Position numbers and translations under genes: made by a program. From contig JABFSX010000002.1 in the NCBI GenBank assembly GCA_013268835.1, positions 52,995 through 116,994 of the forward strand: a DNA stretch of 64,000 bases, in the 5' to 3' direction. A model generated the notes under the pieces. It was not told the origin of the DNA. It saw only the letters and a program-made list of their open reading frames with translations, and made no database searches. Shown here in pieces: positions 1 to 9,001 of this stretch (positions are counted from its first letter, which is position 1; each line of letters starts with the position of its first letter). Origin of the DNA: Candidatus Altimarinota bacterium. GTDB taxonomy: Bacteria; Patescibacteriota; Gracilibacteria; BD1-5; UBA2023.

Positions 1-2280
1 GGATGGCATCTCTGCATGGCACTTGGACTCGATCCAACGAGTGTAGATCGTATTGTGTTCCATGAGATTACGAAGACAGCTATCGAACACGCTATCGAGA
101 CGCCTCGCAAGATCTACCTTGATCTCGTGAATGCACAACAGTCTCGTCGAATACTTGATCGTATCGTAGGATACGAGGTTTCGCCAGTTCTCTGGAAAAA
201 AGTTCGTCCAGGTCTTTCGGCTGGTCGAGTTCAATCAGTAGCCGTGAAGATCCTTGTGGAGCGAGAGCGAGAAATCCGAGCATTTGTCCCAGAAGAATCA
301 TGGAAAATCATGGCGAAAATCGGAGGAACGACTCCGATGACGATCGAACTTGCGAAGATCGGATCGAAGCCTGCAAAGATGAAAACAGAGGCCGATATAC
401 AAGATTTTTTTGCATCTCATGGGATGAATATCGGAAGCATAAAAACTCAAAAAGATAAAAAAGGAAATCTTATTTTCACTTTTCCTCAAGAAGAGAACTT
501 TACTCTTATAGAGAGTGAAGTGAAGGCAGGAACTCGTACCCCAGGAGCGCCATTTACAACTTCGACACTCCAACAAGAGGCATCTCGCAAGCTCGGATAT
601 GGAGTGAAGATGACGATGGATATAGCACAACGACTCTATCAGAATGGGCATATTACCTATATGAGAACGGATAGTGTGAATCTCTCAGATTTGGCGATCA
701 ACGCAGCTCGGGATTTTATCACGAAGGAATATGGTGCTGAATATGCAATGCCAAATGGTCGAAAATATAAGACAAAACAGGCCTCTGCACAAGAAGCACA
801 TGAGGCGATCCGTCCTACTGATATGAACAAAACTCCAGAGAATATCCACCTCGATCCGACAGAATCCAAGCTCTATCGTCTCATATGGGAACGAACGGTA
901 GCATCACAGATGCAAGAGGCACATGTCGAGACAACTACGTATCATTTTTCTCCAGTTTCAGCACCAAATGAGGACTGGACAGTGAAGGGAGAAGTGATCA
1001 AGTTTCCAGGGTTTATGAAGCTCTATATCGAAGGAACGGATGATGAGAATGATGAAGAATCAGATAGTAAGAAGCTCCCACTCGTGAAAAAATGAGAAGG
1101 AGTGAAATCGGAGGATTTTGCTGGAAATCAGAAATTCTCACTTCCACCACCACGATATACGGAGGCATCTCTCGTGAAAAAACTCGAAAGTGAAGGAATT
1201 GGTCGACCATCAACCTATGCTCCAACGATTCAGACGATTCAAGATCGTGGATATGTCGTGATCGAGGCGAAGAAGCTCATGCCGACAGATATTGCATTCG
1301 TAGTAGTGGATTATCTCGAACAGGAATTCGAAGGATTTATGCAGTATAGCTTCACCGCTGAGGTAGAAGGACAATTCGATCAGATTGCGGATGGAAAACT
1401 CGAGTGGACGAAGATGCTCGGAGATTTTTATACTCCATTCCATGCTTCGATCGAGGAGGCACTTGGGACTGATGGACGATTTTCTGGAGAACGAATTCTT
1501 GGTACAGATCCTGCCACAGGACGAACTGTACTTGCTCGTATGAGTCGATTTGGTCCCGTAGTGCAGATTGGTGCTCCGAGTGAACTTACAGAAGATGAGA
1601 AGCCACGGTATACGAATCTCTCTCCAGGAATCTATATCGAAGATGTGACACTCGAACAGGCACTTTCTCTCTTCTCATTTCCGAAAGATATCGGAACCTA
1701 TGAAGATAAACCACTTGTTATTGGGCAGGGAAGATTTGGTCCATATGTGAAGTGGGGAGAAGCATTTGTCTCTATTCCTCGAAGTGAGGATCCACACGGT
1801 GTTGATCAGGCAAGGGCTATCGAACTCATCGAAGCAAAAAAAATCGAAGATGCTCCAGTGGGAATGTATGAATGAGAAGGATATACCAAAGGGAAGGGAA
1901 GATTCGGTCCATTCCTCAAGTGGAAATCTCTCTATATCAATGTTCCAGCTCGTTTTGATTTTGATAATCTCTCCGAGTCTGAGGCTCAATCACTCATAGC
2001 TGCAAAGATCGATAAAGAAGCAAATCGCTATATCCATAATTGGCCAGAAGTGAAGATATCCGTTGAGAATGGCCGATATGGTCCATTTATCAAATTCGGT
2101 AAAGAGAATGTCTACCTCAAACGAGGTGGTAAAAAAATCACGGAAATCGAAGAGATCAAAGTACTTACTCTCGATGATGTGAAAGAGATGATCTCAGAAC
2201 AGATTCCTGATGCCTTCAAAGAAAAAAAGAAAGTAGTAAAAAAAGCAGCAACGAAAAAAGTAGCTACAAAGAAAAAATAA
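1..2280 (+). CDS. topA: DNA topoisomerase I (5' end cut by window)
   Basis: Type IA topoisomerase that relaxes negative supercoils by transient single-strand breakage. The first bases read GWHLC, which is the end of the TOPRIM DxDREGE...WHL segment, so the N-terminus lies outside the window. The catalytic tyrosine is in GHITYMRTDS (Tyr codon 658-660), followed by the QEAHEAIRPT and GRPSTYAPTIQTIQDRGYV blocks that are diagnostic of TopA. C-terminal GRFGPYVKW-type repeats and a Lys-rich tail (KKAATKKVATKKK) follow. TGA codons at 1093-1095 and 1873-1875 sit where the family continues without a break and are read as Gly. Ends at TAA. Identity is certain; only the start is missing. Confidence 0.97.
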
Positions 2281-2307
2281 TCACTTTTCATATATTCATA
2301 AAATCTA

Positions 2308-2784
2308 ATGGAAATTATTTATATTCATGACATCAGTACAGATGAGAACATCAAATATCTTGATGCTATCATGAATATAACAAGAGAAGTTTTTTGAAAA
2401 GAAAATGATTCTATAGGTATACGATGCTCACATATTCTCTTGCAGGAAGTTCATAAGAAAGATGCAAAAAAGGTTTTTTTGGTGCAAGAAGAAAATCGAA
2501 TAATTGGTTTTCTTCTCTTTAGTACTCTGATAGAATTTACTGGATATATACATTGGATGGCTATAGAAGAAAATCATAGAAATAAGAGACTCGGAACAAT
2601 GCTTCTCGATAAAATCGAAGCCAAAGCCAAAATCGAAAATATTTCAAATATTCTCCTCATAACACAAGATACTGGTTTTTATGAAAAATCGGGATATGAA
2701 AAAGTAAAAGAGACCTATAGAAATAAGATCATATGTGATATAGAACGCAGTGAATGGCTTATGATAAAAAATACCTACAACTAA
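2308..2784 (+). CDS. GNAT-family N-acetyltransferase
   Basis: 158 residues. It contains the acetyl-CoA-binding GNAT core: strand WMAIEENHR followed by NKRLGTMLLDKIEAKA, which matches the R/Q-x-x-G-x-G/A loop and helix, and a C-terminal FYEKSGYEKV segment typical of GNAT strand 6-7. One in-frame TGA (2395-2397, Gly) separates the true ATG at 2308 from the longest standard-code ORF. Substrate unknown. It lies 27 bp after topA and is closed by a terminator. Confidence 0.82.
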
Positions 2785-2815
2785 ACTCTATCTGTTATGG
2801 ATGGAGTTTTTTGTT
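2783..2815 (+). terminator. Rho-independent terminator after GNAT gene
   Basis: 10-bp stem (2783-2792 with 2800-2809, one G-U pair), 7-nt loop, then a T-rich tail. The left arm overlaps the stop codon of the acetyltransferase. Confidence 0.75.
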
Positions 2816-2866
2816 ATTTACTCAAAAATCTCTATACTTTCTTTCTGAAAGTTTATTTATAAAATT

Positions 2867-4603
2867 ATGACATTTTTTGAAAAAACAAAACGGTTTTTTG
2901 AGCCCCTTGAATGACAAAGTATTCTTGTATTTTTTTCGATTACTAAGTTTTCTCTTTGGGCATTATATGCACTATATTCAGTGCACATTGTACGTGAAAG
3001 TGTGAGACTTTTTGATGCTAAAAATTTTGAAGGACTTCATAATCTTATAGTAGAATTTATTTTCTTTACTTGTATATATTTTCTTTTTTCATTTTTTTTC
3101 AGAAAAGTGGACTGGCCAATACTCTGGCATGAAATCCAACGATGGATATATCAACGGTATCTTGAGAAGATATTTGTGATGGATGGGAATACACTCGAAA
3201 AAATTGGAACCTGACGAATTATTGCAACTATCACTAGTTGAGAAAAGGTTTGGATTGATGGTATTCTCCATGTCATACAAGAGGGAACAAAGATATTGAT
3301 AGTTTCAGGATATATTTTGTATTTATTTTTCTCACAGAGCTTTCTTGCGTGAGTCTGATTTATCATATCTTTCATTGTTCTTCATGCCTTAGTTATCTAT
3401 GTGGATATGTATGCACGTAAGAATCGAAAGGATCGAACTGAGAGAAAAACTGATCTTACAAGATGATTGGTACGTATTGTTATGTCACGTAATGAAATCC
3501 TTCAATCAGGAAAAGTAGAGTGAGATATTCAATCTACTATGAATATAATAGATCAGATAGAACTTGCGAATAATGGTATCAATAAAGCACTTTTTATTAT
3601 TTTTAATCTTGTTCGTCTTACAGCGAGTATTTTTCGATTGGCGATCCTATTTTTTCTTATCTATGCAAGTACCCATTGAACCATGAGTACTGCTGATGTT
3701 GCTGGTATTTTTGCACTTCTTATTGTTTTTGAGAGTTTTTTATTTAATTCTACAGAATTTTATAAAAACTTCACAAAGGATTTTTCTGATATAGAAAAAC
3801 TCTGGAAAATGTTTGATGATGCCCCAAAGATGCAATGATATGATGTTGGAAAAACCTTTTCCCCAAAAAATAAAAATATAGAAATCCAGAATATTTCTTA
3901 TGGATATGACGAAACAAAGGTATTTGAGGATTTTTCTCTTTCTTTTGAATCAGGAAAAAAGACGGCACTCGTTGGAGCAAGTGGTGGCGGGAAGACAACA
4001 CTTATGAAACTTATAGCTGGCTATCTTCATCCACAATCTGGATATATTTCTGTACTTGGAAATAAACTTGATGAGACAGCATTGAAGACATATTATCCCC
4101 ATATTGGATATCTTACACAAGACCCATCAGTATTTGATGCAACCATTCGTGAAAATCTTATATCAGCGATGATCCAAAAACCCGATATCAATATTGAAAA
4201 ACAACTTATGAAAGCTCTCAAGCTCGCTCATTGTGATTTTGTATTTGAACTTGAAAAATGACTTGATACTGAAATTGGTGAACGATGAGTTCGACTGTCA
4301 TGAGGACAAAAACAACGTCTTGCTATCGCAAAAATATTTCTCAAAGATCCTGAGATTATTCTTCTTGATGAGCCTACCAGTGCACTCGATAGTTTCTCAG
4401 AGGAGGCAATCACGGTGGCACTCGATGAGCTTTTTGTAGGTCGTACTGTCATCATCGTAGCTCATCGTCTTCAGACGGTACGTAAGGCAGATGAGATCAT
4501 TGTTCTTGAATGAGGAAAGATTGTGGAACGATGAGATCATAATTCTCTTGTGAAAGAATGATGAATTTATGCAAGGATGTTGGAGCTCCAGAGTGGATTT
4601 TAA
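2867..4603 (+). CDS. ABC transporter, fused permease and ATPase
   Basis: 578-residue half-transporter (MsbA/LmrA-type layout). The N-terminal ~340 residues are hydrophobic with several membrane helices; the C-terminal nucleotide-binding domain has Walker [15 protein letters not shown], a Q-loop ([16 protein letters not shown]), signature VRLSGGQKQR, Walker [13 protein letters not shown] and the H-loop VAHRLQ. The first Gly of the LSGGQ signature is the TGA at 4301-4303, strong internal proof of UGA=Gly. Many other Gly positions are also TGA. Likely works as a homodimeric exporter of a lipid or peptide; the substrate cannot be told. A second, different half-transporter lies at 57278-59083. Confidence 0.93.
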
Positions 4604-4617
4604 TTATATATTATTTT

Positions 4618-5595
4618 ATGTTTCGTTTTTTTACATTTCTATTTTTATTATTCATATCATTTTCTGAATGAGTGTTTGCTTCACAGAGAATCTCCAATAA
4701 GGAACTTGCGAAAGACCTCTCTGGACTTATGAGTTCTCGTGCAAGTATCGAGAGTCTTGCAGGAACAGGACGAACGTATACAGCATTTTCACGACAGTAT
4801 CTCCAGAATTTGGAATGATTTTTTCAGAAATATGCCACCCCATTTCATACTCTTGCACTTCGTCCCACAGTAGATCGAGCCCTCTCATATCGATTACGAA
4901 TTCAACAATATTCATTGTCTTGTGAGATTGCAGCACTTCAGATTATCTTGAGCCGATTATGAATTCAAGTATCTGAAGATGATATTTTTTGAGGTATTCA
5001 GAAGTATTCTTTTCCATATAGCTCTGGATGAATCTGGTGAGATCCAGATATGGAATTCGTATGACTCTATAATGGAAAACAAAAAACCCGAACCGGTTAT
5101 GGGGTCTATGCTCCACCACTCGCCAAGTATGCACAGATGTATTCTCTCAAGACAGAGAGTATTGATATCTGAAACTATACAGGAAATCTGAATTCAGATT
5201 CTCATCTCACTTATCTTTTGGAGAGTCTGAGCAAGAACAAAGCTCATATACTTCTTTGGTGAGATTATTGTACGGATCCAATATACGAAGATGGTGTTAT
5301 GAATGCTGGATGAAAATCAATATTTGAATTCTTCCCACTTCCAGCACGCAATAATTGTACTGTGTCATATGAGAAAAGAATAATGTCTTGGACAACTCCA
5401 GAAGGGAAGGAGATTATTTGACTCTCTTGAGAACATGCATTTGTACTCCTTGGGTATGTTGGAACAACCAAAAATCCAAGTCATATAATTGTTTGGGATA
5501 CATTCACTGGACGGCATGTATATCCATATTTTGAGTGGATGAGAAAGTGGTCAGCGATGCAAAATCGATCACTGATTATTTCAAGTAAAAAATAA
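4618..5595 (+). CDS. Secreted C39-like cysteine peptidase
   Basis: 325 residues. An N-terminal signal peptide (hydrophobic stretch ending in FSEGVFAS) indicates export. The mature part fits the Peptidase_C39_2 pattern: catalytic Cys102 in SLSCEIAALQ, His273 in GEHAFVLLGY and Asp294 in VWDTFTG, with an aromatic and Gly-rich segment between. Many Gly codons are TGA, so the standard code shows only fragments. It starts 15 bp after the ABC transporter, so co-transcription is likely; a C39-type peptidase beside an exporter suggests processing of an exported substrate, but this is inference. Terminator follows. Confidence 0.78.
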
Positions 5596-5599
5596 TCGT

Positions 5600-5621
5600 A
5601 TACCCCTCGTGGGTATTTTTT
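5600..5621 (+). terminator. Terminator after C39-like peptidase
   Basis: 6-bp stem (5600-5605 with 5611-5616), 5-nt loop and a run of T. Confidence 0.7.
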
Positions 5622-5630
5622 ATAAAAAAT

Positions 5631-5658
5631 TTGACTTCTATAATTAATAGAATACTAT
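5631..5658 (+). promoter_or_regulatory. Promoter of the Lys-rich protein gene
   Basis: -35 TTGACT (5631-5636), 16-bp spacer, -10 TACTAT (5653-5658), about 25 bp upstream of the ATG at 5684 and directly after a terminator. Matches the 16-bp spacing seen at other promoters in this window. Confidence 0.6.
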
Positions 5659-5683
5659 AAAGGGTATACTTTAATAAAAATTT

Positions 5684-6301
5684 ATGGCTCACGCAAAAAA
5701 CAATAAGGAATCCGTAGAATCCGTTTTTTCTGCTAAAGAGAAGGAAGCAAAGAAACTTGCAAAAAAAGTTCAAAAAGAACAAGCAAAGCAAGCAAAGAAA
5801 CTCGAAAAGAAGCATGAGCAGATGATGAAAAAAGCTGCTAAAGAAGCTAAAAAAGTTCAAAAAGAACAAGAGAAACTTGCTAAGAAATCAGCTAAAAAAG
5901 CTGCTAAAGAAGCAAAGAAACTCGAAAAGAAGCAAGCAAAAACTGCAAAAAAAACAGTGAAAACTGTAAAGAAAGCAGCTAAAGCTCCAGTTGCAAAAAA
6001 GACTCCAGCTCCTAAAAAAGCTCCAGTAGCAAAGAAAGCAGCTCCAGTAAAATCTACTCCAGCAAAAGTAACAACTCCAAAAGTTACTAAGGCTCCAGTA
6101 GCAAAGGGAGCTAAAGCTCCAGTTGCAAAAAAGACTCCAGCTCCTAAAAAAGCTCCAGTAGCAAAGAAAGCAGCTCCAGTAAAATCTACTCCAGCAAAAG
6201 TAACAACTCCAAAAGTTACTAAGGCTCCAGTAGCAAAGGTAGCTAAGGCTCCAGTTGCAAAAAAGACTCCAGCTCCTAAAAAAGCTCCAGTTGCAAAATA
6301 A
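5684..6301 (+). CDS. Lys/Ala/Pro-rich repetitive nucleoid-type protein
   Basis: 205 residues, extremely basic. Residues ~15-100 are Lys/Glu/Ala-rich with KKAAKEAKK and KVQKEQ repeats likely to form a charged helix; the rest is built of the 44-residue unit containing VAKKTPAPKKAPVAKK and TPAKVTTPKVTKAPVAK. This composition resembles histone H1-like and PAKKA-tailed DNA-binding proteins, so nucleoid or RNA binding is the best guess. No Gly is encoded by UGA. It has its own promoter and terminator, suggesting strong independent expression. There is no enzyme motif. Repeat number may vary between strains because the DNA repeats are near-perfect. Confidence 0.8.
   Translation: MAHAKNNKESVESVFSAKEKEAKKLAKKVQKEQAKQAKKLEKKHEQMMKKAAKEAKKVQKEQEKLAKKSAKKAAKEAKKLEKKQAKTAKKTVKTVKKAAKAPVAKKTPAPKKAPVAKKAAPVKSTPAKVTTPKVTKAPVAKGAKAPVAKKTPAPKKAPVAKKAAPVKSTPAKVTTPKVTKAPVAKVAKAPVAKKTPAPKKAPVAK
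5978..6298 (+). repeat. 132-bp tandem repeat inside the Lys-rich gene
   Basis: Units begin at 5978, 6110 and 6242 (period exactly 132 bp, 44 codons); the third is partial, giving about 2.4 copies. Copies are almost identical at DNA level, including synonymous positions, which implies recent duplication. Confidence 0.92.
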
Positions 6302-6314
6302 TCTTTCAAATAAA

Positions 6315-6343
6315 AATCCTCTGCAATGCAGGGGATTTTTTTG
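6315..6343 (+). terminator. Terminator after Lys-rich protein gene
   Basis: 10-bp stem (6315-6324 with 6328-6337, one G-U), 3-nt loop, T7 tail. Confidence 0.85.
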
Positions 6344-6367
6344 ACAAAAGATAAATATCTATATACT
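6341..6367 (+). promoter_or_regulatory. Promoter of first Trp-containing leader ORF
   Basis: Perfect -35 TTGACA (6341-6346), 15-bp spacer, -10 TATACT (6362-6367). The ATG of the short ORF begins 8 bp after the -10, so the transcript would start at or next to the ATG (leaderless). Confidence 0.6.
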
Positions 6368-6374
6368 CGTATAT

Positions 6375-6440
6375 ATGAACACACGAATTATATCATCTTG
6401 GCATCATACTTTCACCTCACGGTGTGGTATTGTTGTGTAG
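6375..6440 (+). CDS. Candidate leader peptide 1 (21 aa, contains Trp-His-His)
   Basis: Short ORF with an SSWHHTF core, ending at TAG, directly behind a strong promoter and 21 bp before a strong terminator hairpin (6462-6502). This is the layout of a ribosome-mediated attenuator. It shares the codon run TGG CAT CAT with leader ORF 2. There is no homology evidence that the peptide is made; it could be chance. Confidence 0.4.
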   Translation: MNTRIISSWHHTFTSRCGIVV

Positions 6441-6461
6441 ATATTTTTTCAAAAATCTTCC

Positions 6462-6502
6462 AAAATCCTCCGTGAGTATAACAACTTTCGGAGGATTTTT
6501 TT
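6462..6502 (+). terminator. Terminator/attenuator hairpin after leader ORF 1
   Basis: 11-bp perfect stem (6462-6472 with 6489-6499), 16-nt loop, T-run and TTAATC. It is not downstream of any long gene, so it most likely ends a short leader transcript. Confidence 0.75.
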
Positions 6503-6515
6503 AATCAAACTCATT

Positions 6516-6587
6516 ATGTTTTTCTTCTTCAAGTCCAAACAAACTTGGCAAAATATCTGGCATCATTTTTTGTCGCATTGGCGGTAG
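6516..6587 (+). CDS. Candidate leader peptide 2 (23 aa, three Trp)
   Basis: Short ORF with FFFF near the start and the core TWQNIWHHFLSHWR, ending at TAG; followed by two hairpins (6603-6623 and 6638-6664) and then the acetyltransferase at 6685. Trp and His codons are clustered as in amino-acid-biosynthesis leaders. Translation is unproven. Confidence 0.4.
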   Translation: MFFFFKSKQTWQNIWHHFLSHWR

Positions 6588-6602
6588 TTTTTTCGTGAAG
6601 AG

Positions 6603-6664
6603 ATCCTGAAATAAATTCAGGATGACTAACAAAAATCATCCGCTAGAAATAGGCGGATTTTATT
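6603..6664 (+). terminator. Two hairpins between leader ORF 2 and acetyltransferase
   Basis: First hairpin: 8-bp perfect stem 6603-6610 with 6616-6623, no T-run. Second: 6-bp stem 6638-6643 with 6653-6658 followed by TTTTATTT, a weak intrinsic terminator. The pairing order (hairpin, then terminator) resembles an attenuator. Confidence 0.5.
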
Positions 6665-6684
6665 TATCTATAATTTTACAATAT

Positions 6685-7389
6685 ATGAAAACTCTTAATA
6701 CCCAATCATACCCAGTTTTAAATAGTAATGGATTTCAAGTTATTTCAATAGATCAGAATTCTTTCTGACAATATGAATCTGGAATAATACAAGCCTATAA
6801 AGAAGTATTTAACGCTTCAGCTTGGCGTGAATGAGTAAAATGTTCGAATGGTTGTGGGTTTAAAACAACATTTGAAGAATCACCAGTTGCTTGCCCAGAA
6901 TGTTCGGGAGCTATTGAGGATTTTTATTCTAATACAGAGATTAGTGAATCCGTTATGGATGTTCTTTCTCGATCATATTTCCAGTGTTTACTCCTTCTAA
7001 AATGAGATACCGTTGCTTGATTTACTTGGTGATGGAAGGATTCAATTGAAAACATAAATGATGAAAAGCTCGGACTTAAAACACAGGAAGAGTATAGTAG
7101 ACTCATATCAGGTATTCTTGCTGATAAGATCAACTCAACATCGTGAGAATATTATTATCAATCAGAAACTGGAGTTGTTCCAACCTATCGTACTCGATGA
7201 ATCGGGTCTGCTATAGTAGGAATCAATGAAGAACTTCTCCGTTCAAATAGTGATCAAGTAGAAGCAATTATCCAGCGAACAAGTCGTCAGTCACCAATGT
7301 ATGCGATTCGCACCAATCTCTGATACTCTGAAGTGTTTTCTTATGAGGATTCTGATGAGCGGGTTCTCTTTGCTCGAAATAATTTTTAA
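6685..7389 (+). CDS. Acetyltransferase-like protein with internal zinc ribbon
   Basis: 234 residues. A four-cysteine zinc-ribbon insert (CSNGC at ~residue 54 and CPEC ~20 residues later) is embedded between GNAT-like segments: QAYKEVFNASAW at the N-terminus, then LLLKGDTVAGFTWGW, and near the C-terminus YRTRGIGSAIV, the acetyl-CoA loop, followed by TNLGYSEVF. Several Gly codons are TGA. Substrate unknown. It sits downstream of two possible Trp leader ORFs and 14 bp before the aspartoacylase-family gene, suggesting one operon. Confidence 0.65.
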
Positions 7390-7403
7390 TCTTTTATATA
7401 TAT

Positions 7404-8234
7404 ATGAAAAAAACATCACAACCTATAATTATTGATTCAGGAATTCCTGGTCCAATACTTACTATTATCGGATGAACTCACGGCAATGAAACCTGTTGAG
7501 TTCAGGCGATTGATAGTATCAAAGATACTCTCAAAATAAAAAGATGAAAACTCTTTCTCATCTATGGAAATATTGAAGCCATAGAAAAAAATGAGAGACA
7601 AATTGATCTCAATCTTAACCGTATGTTTCGAGACGAATCCACATTTACTACTCTTGAAAAAGAAACTATCGAATACAAGCGTTCTCGCGAGATAATACCA
7701 TATCTTGATGCCTCAGATGCATCTCTTGATCTTCATTCGAGTCCTTCGATAGGGAGTCCTGCATTTATTATTTGTGAATCCAACTGTGCTCCAGTAGTTG
7801 AAGATTTCCCATTTGATATCAGGTGTTATGGATTTACTGATATGGAACCAGGATGAACAGATGGTTATATGAATTCAAGATGAAAAATTGGGATATGTGT
7901 CGAATGTGGGAATCACAATGCTCCAGATGCTGTAGAAAAGGCACTGATGAGTGTAGAGAAATTCCTCCAATATTTTGATATGATCGATATTCAGGATTCT
8001 TGAATTCCAAAAAAATCACAAGAAATATTCGTAGCAAAATATGCCTACAAAACACTCACAGAAGATTTTAGAATTGTAAAAATATTTTCAGATTTTGAAG
8101 ATGTCGAGTCGTGACAAATCATTGGATATGATGGCTCGGAAGGAGTATTTGTAGAATATTCTGGAAAGATTCTCTTTGCTCGAGATCGAAATCAGATAGG
8201 GGTTGAAGGATTTGTAGTTATTTCAAGTATCTAA
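7404..8234 (+). CDS. Succinylglutamate desuccinylase/aspartoacylase-family hydrolase
   Basis: 276 residues, AstE/AspA zinc carboxypeptidase-like fold. Zinc-ligand motif GGTHGNETCG (first Gly of the pair encoded by TGA) near residue 25, R-x-F in NLNRMFRDES, and the second ligand region LDLHSSPS. The C-terminal part carries the SxQxIGYDGSEG barrel typical of this family. Such enzymes remove acyl groups from N-acyl amino acids; here the partner could be the acetyltransferases on either side, but the substrate is not determinable. Confidence 0.82.
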
Positions 8235-8239
8235 TAAAT

Positions 8240-8305
8240 ATGTCTATTATTTTTCGTCTTACATCTTGGTGGAATATTCCTCTTCCTTTTTGGTGGATAT
8301 TGTAG
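8240..8305 (+). CDS. Candidate leader peptide 3 (21 aa, two Trp-Trp pairs)
   Basis: Short ORF with SWWN and FWWIL, four Trp codons in 21, ending at TAG, 5 bp after the previous gene and followed by a terminator hairpin at 8323-8360. Tandem Trp codons before a terminator are the hallmark of a trp leader; trpS lies 0.7 kb downstream. The longest standard-code ORF here starts inside it in another frame, but the downstream ATG at 8386 is the better start for the next gene. Confidence 0.5.
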   Translation: MSIIFRLTSWWNIPLPFWWIL

Positions 8306-8322
8306 CGAACCCTTGTTTCGTG

Positions 8323-8360
8323 AAATCTGTCAGAGAGGAAACTTTTTGGCAGATTTTTTT
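8323..8360 (+). terminator. Terminator/attenuator after leader ORF 3
   Basis: 9-bp stem (8323-8331 with 8348-8356, one G-U) and T-run. A competing pairing GTTTC (from 8315) with GAAAC (to 8342) overlaps the left arm, which would allow two alternative structures. Confidence 0.7.
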
Positions 8361-8385
8361 AATCGAATTTTTAACTTTATCTTAT

Positions 8386-8937
8386 ATGAAATCAAATTAT
8401 ATTATACTCCCAGCACCAGAATTTTGCGATGCACATACATATGCACTAAGTGCTACTAATCTACTCAGGAAAGCTTATGAGCAAGATCCTACACTAATAC
8501 CACACACAGTTGATGAGATGCTCCAGAAATATGAGTGAAGTGTCCTTGTGATACTCGATAATCAGATTATCTGACAAGCGAGTATCTATAAAAGTACTAT
8601 ACCAAAATATAGCCCCAGTTATGAGATAGGATCTGTGATTATACAAAAAAATCATGGAAATAATTCATTATGATTTCAAGTTGTAGAAAGGCTTGTTCAT
8701 GAAAAATGAAGACACTATCATGGTATTATCAGTGCGACAGTGAATCAGAAAATGTATCCAATATTTGAAAAGAATTGATTCTTGCAAGTAGAATTTCCAC
8801 CTGAATATCTTGCTGAAGGAGAACAATATCTCGCCCCAAAAATGGTTGGTGGAAAAGAAGAATTTTATCAAAAAGCACGCTGTTACTATAGAGAATGACC
8901 TCGATCACATTTTGATATGCGATGAGGCTTTTTGTAA
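8386..8937 (+). CDS. GNAT-family N-acetyltransferase
   Basis: 183 residues. N-terminal SATNLLRKAYEQ, then VLVILDNQIIGQASIYKS, a VIIQKNHGNNSLGFQVVERL segment corresponding to the acetyl-CoA-binding loop and helix, and MYPIFEKNGFLQ, the usual GNAT F-x-x-x-G-F turn. Many Gly are TGA. Lies between the Trp leader ORF and trpS; substrate unknown. Confidence 0.7.
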
Positions 8938-8941
8938 GAAC

Positions 8942-8970
8942 TAGAAAAGGCTTTGCCTTTTCTACGATTT
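8942..8970 (+). terminator. Terminator before trpS
   Basis: 10-bp perfect stem (8942-8951 with 8955-8964), 3-nt loop; the T-run after it is short and interrupted, so termination may be partial. Confidence 0.6.
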
Positions 8971-9001
8971 TCCTTATTATTATCACATAATTCTATTATA
9001 T

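Noticed and set aside
5857..6384. 175-codon minus-strand ORF opposite the Lys-rich gene
   Set aside because: It is the low-complexity antisense of the repeats (Phe/Ala/Gly-rich) and carries no start context; the sense strand has promoter and terminator.
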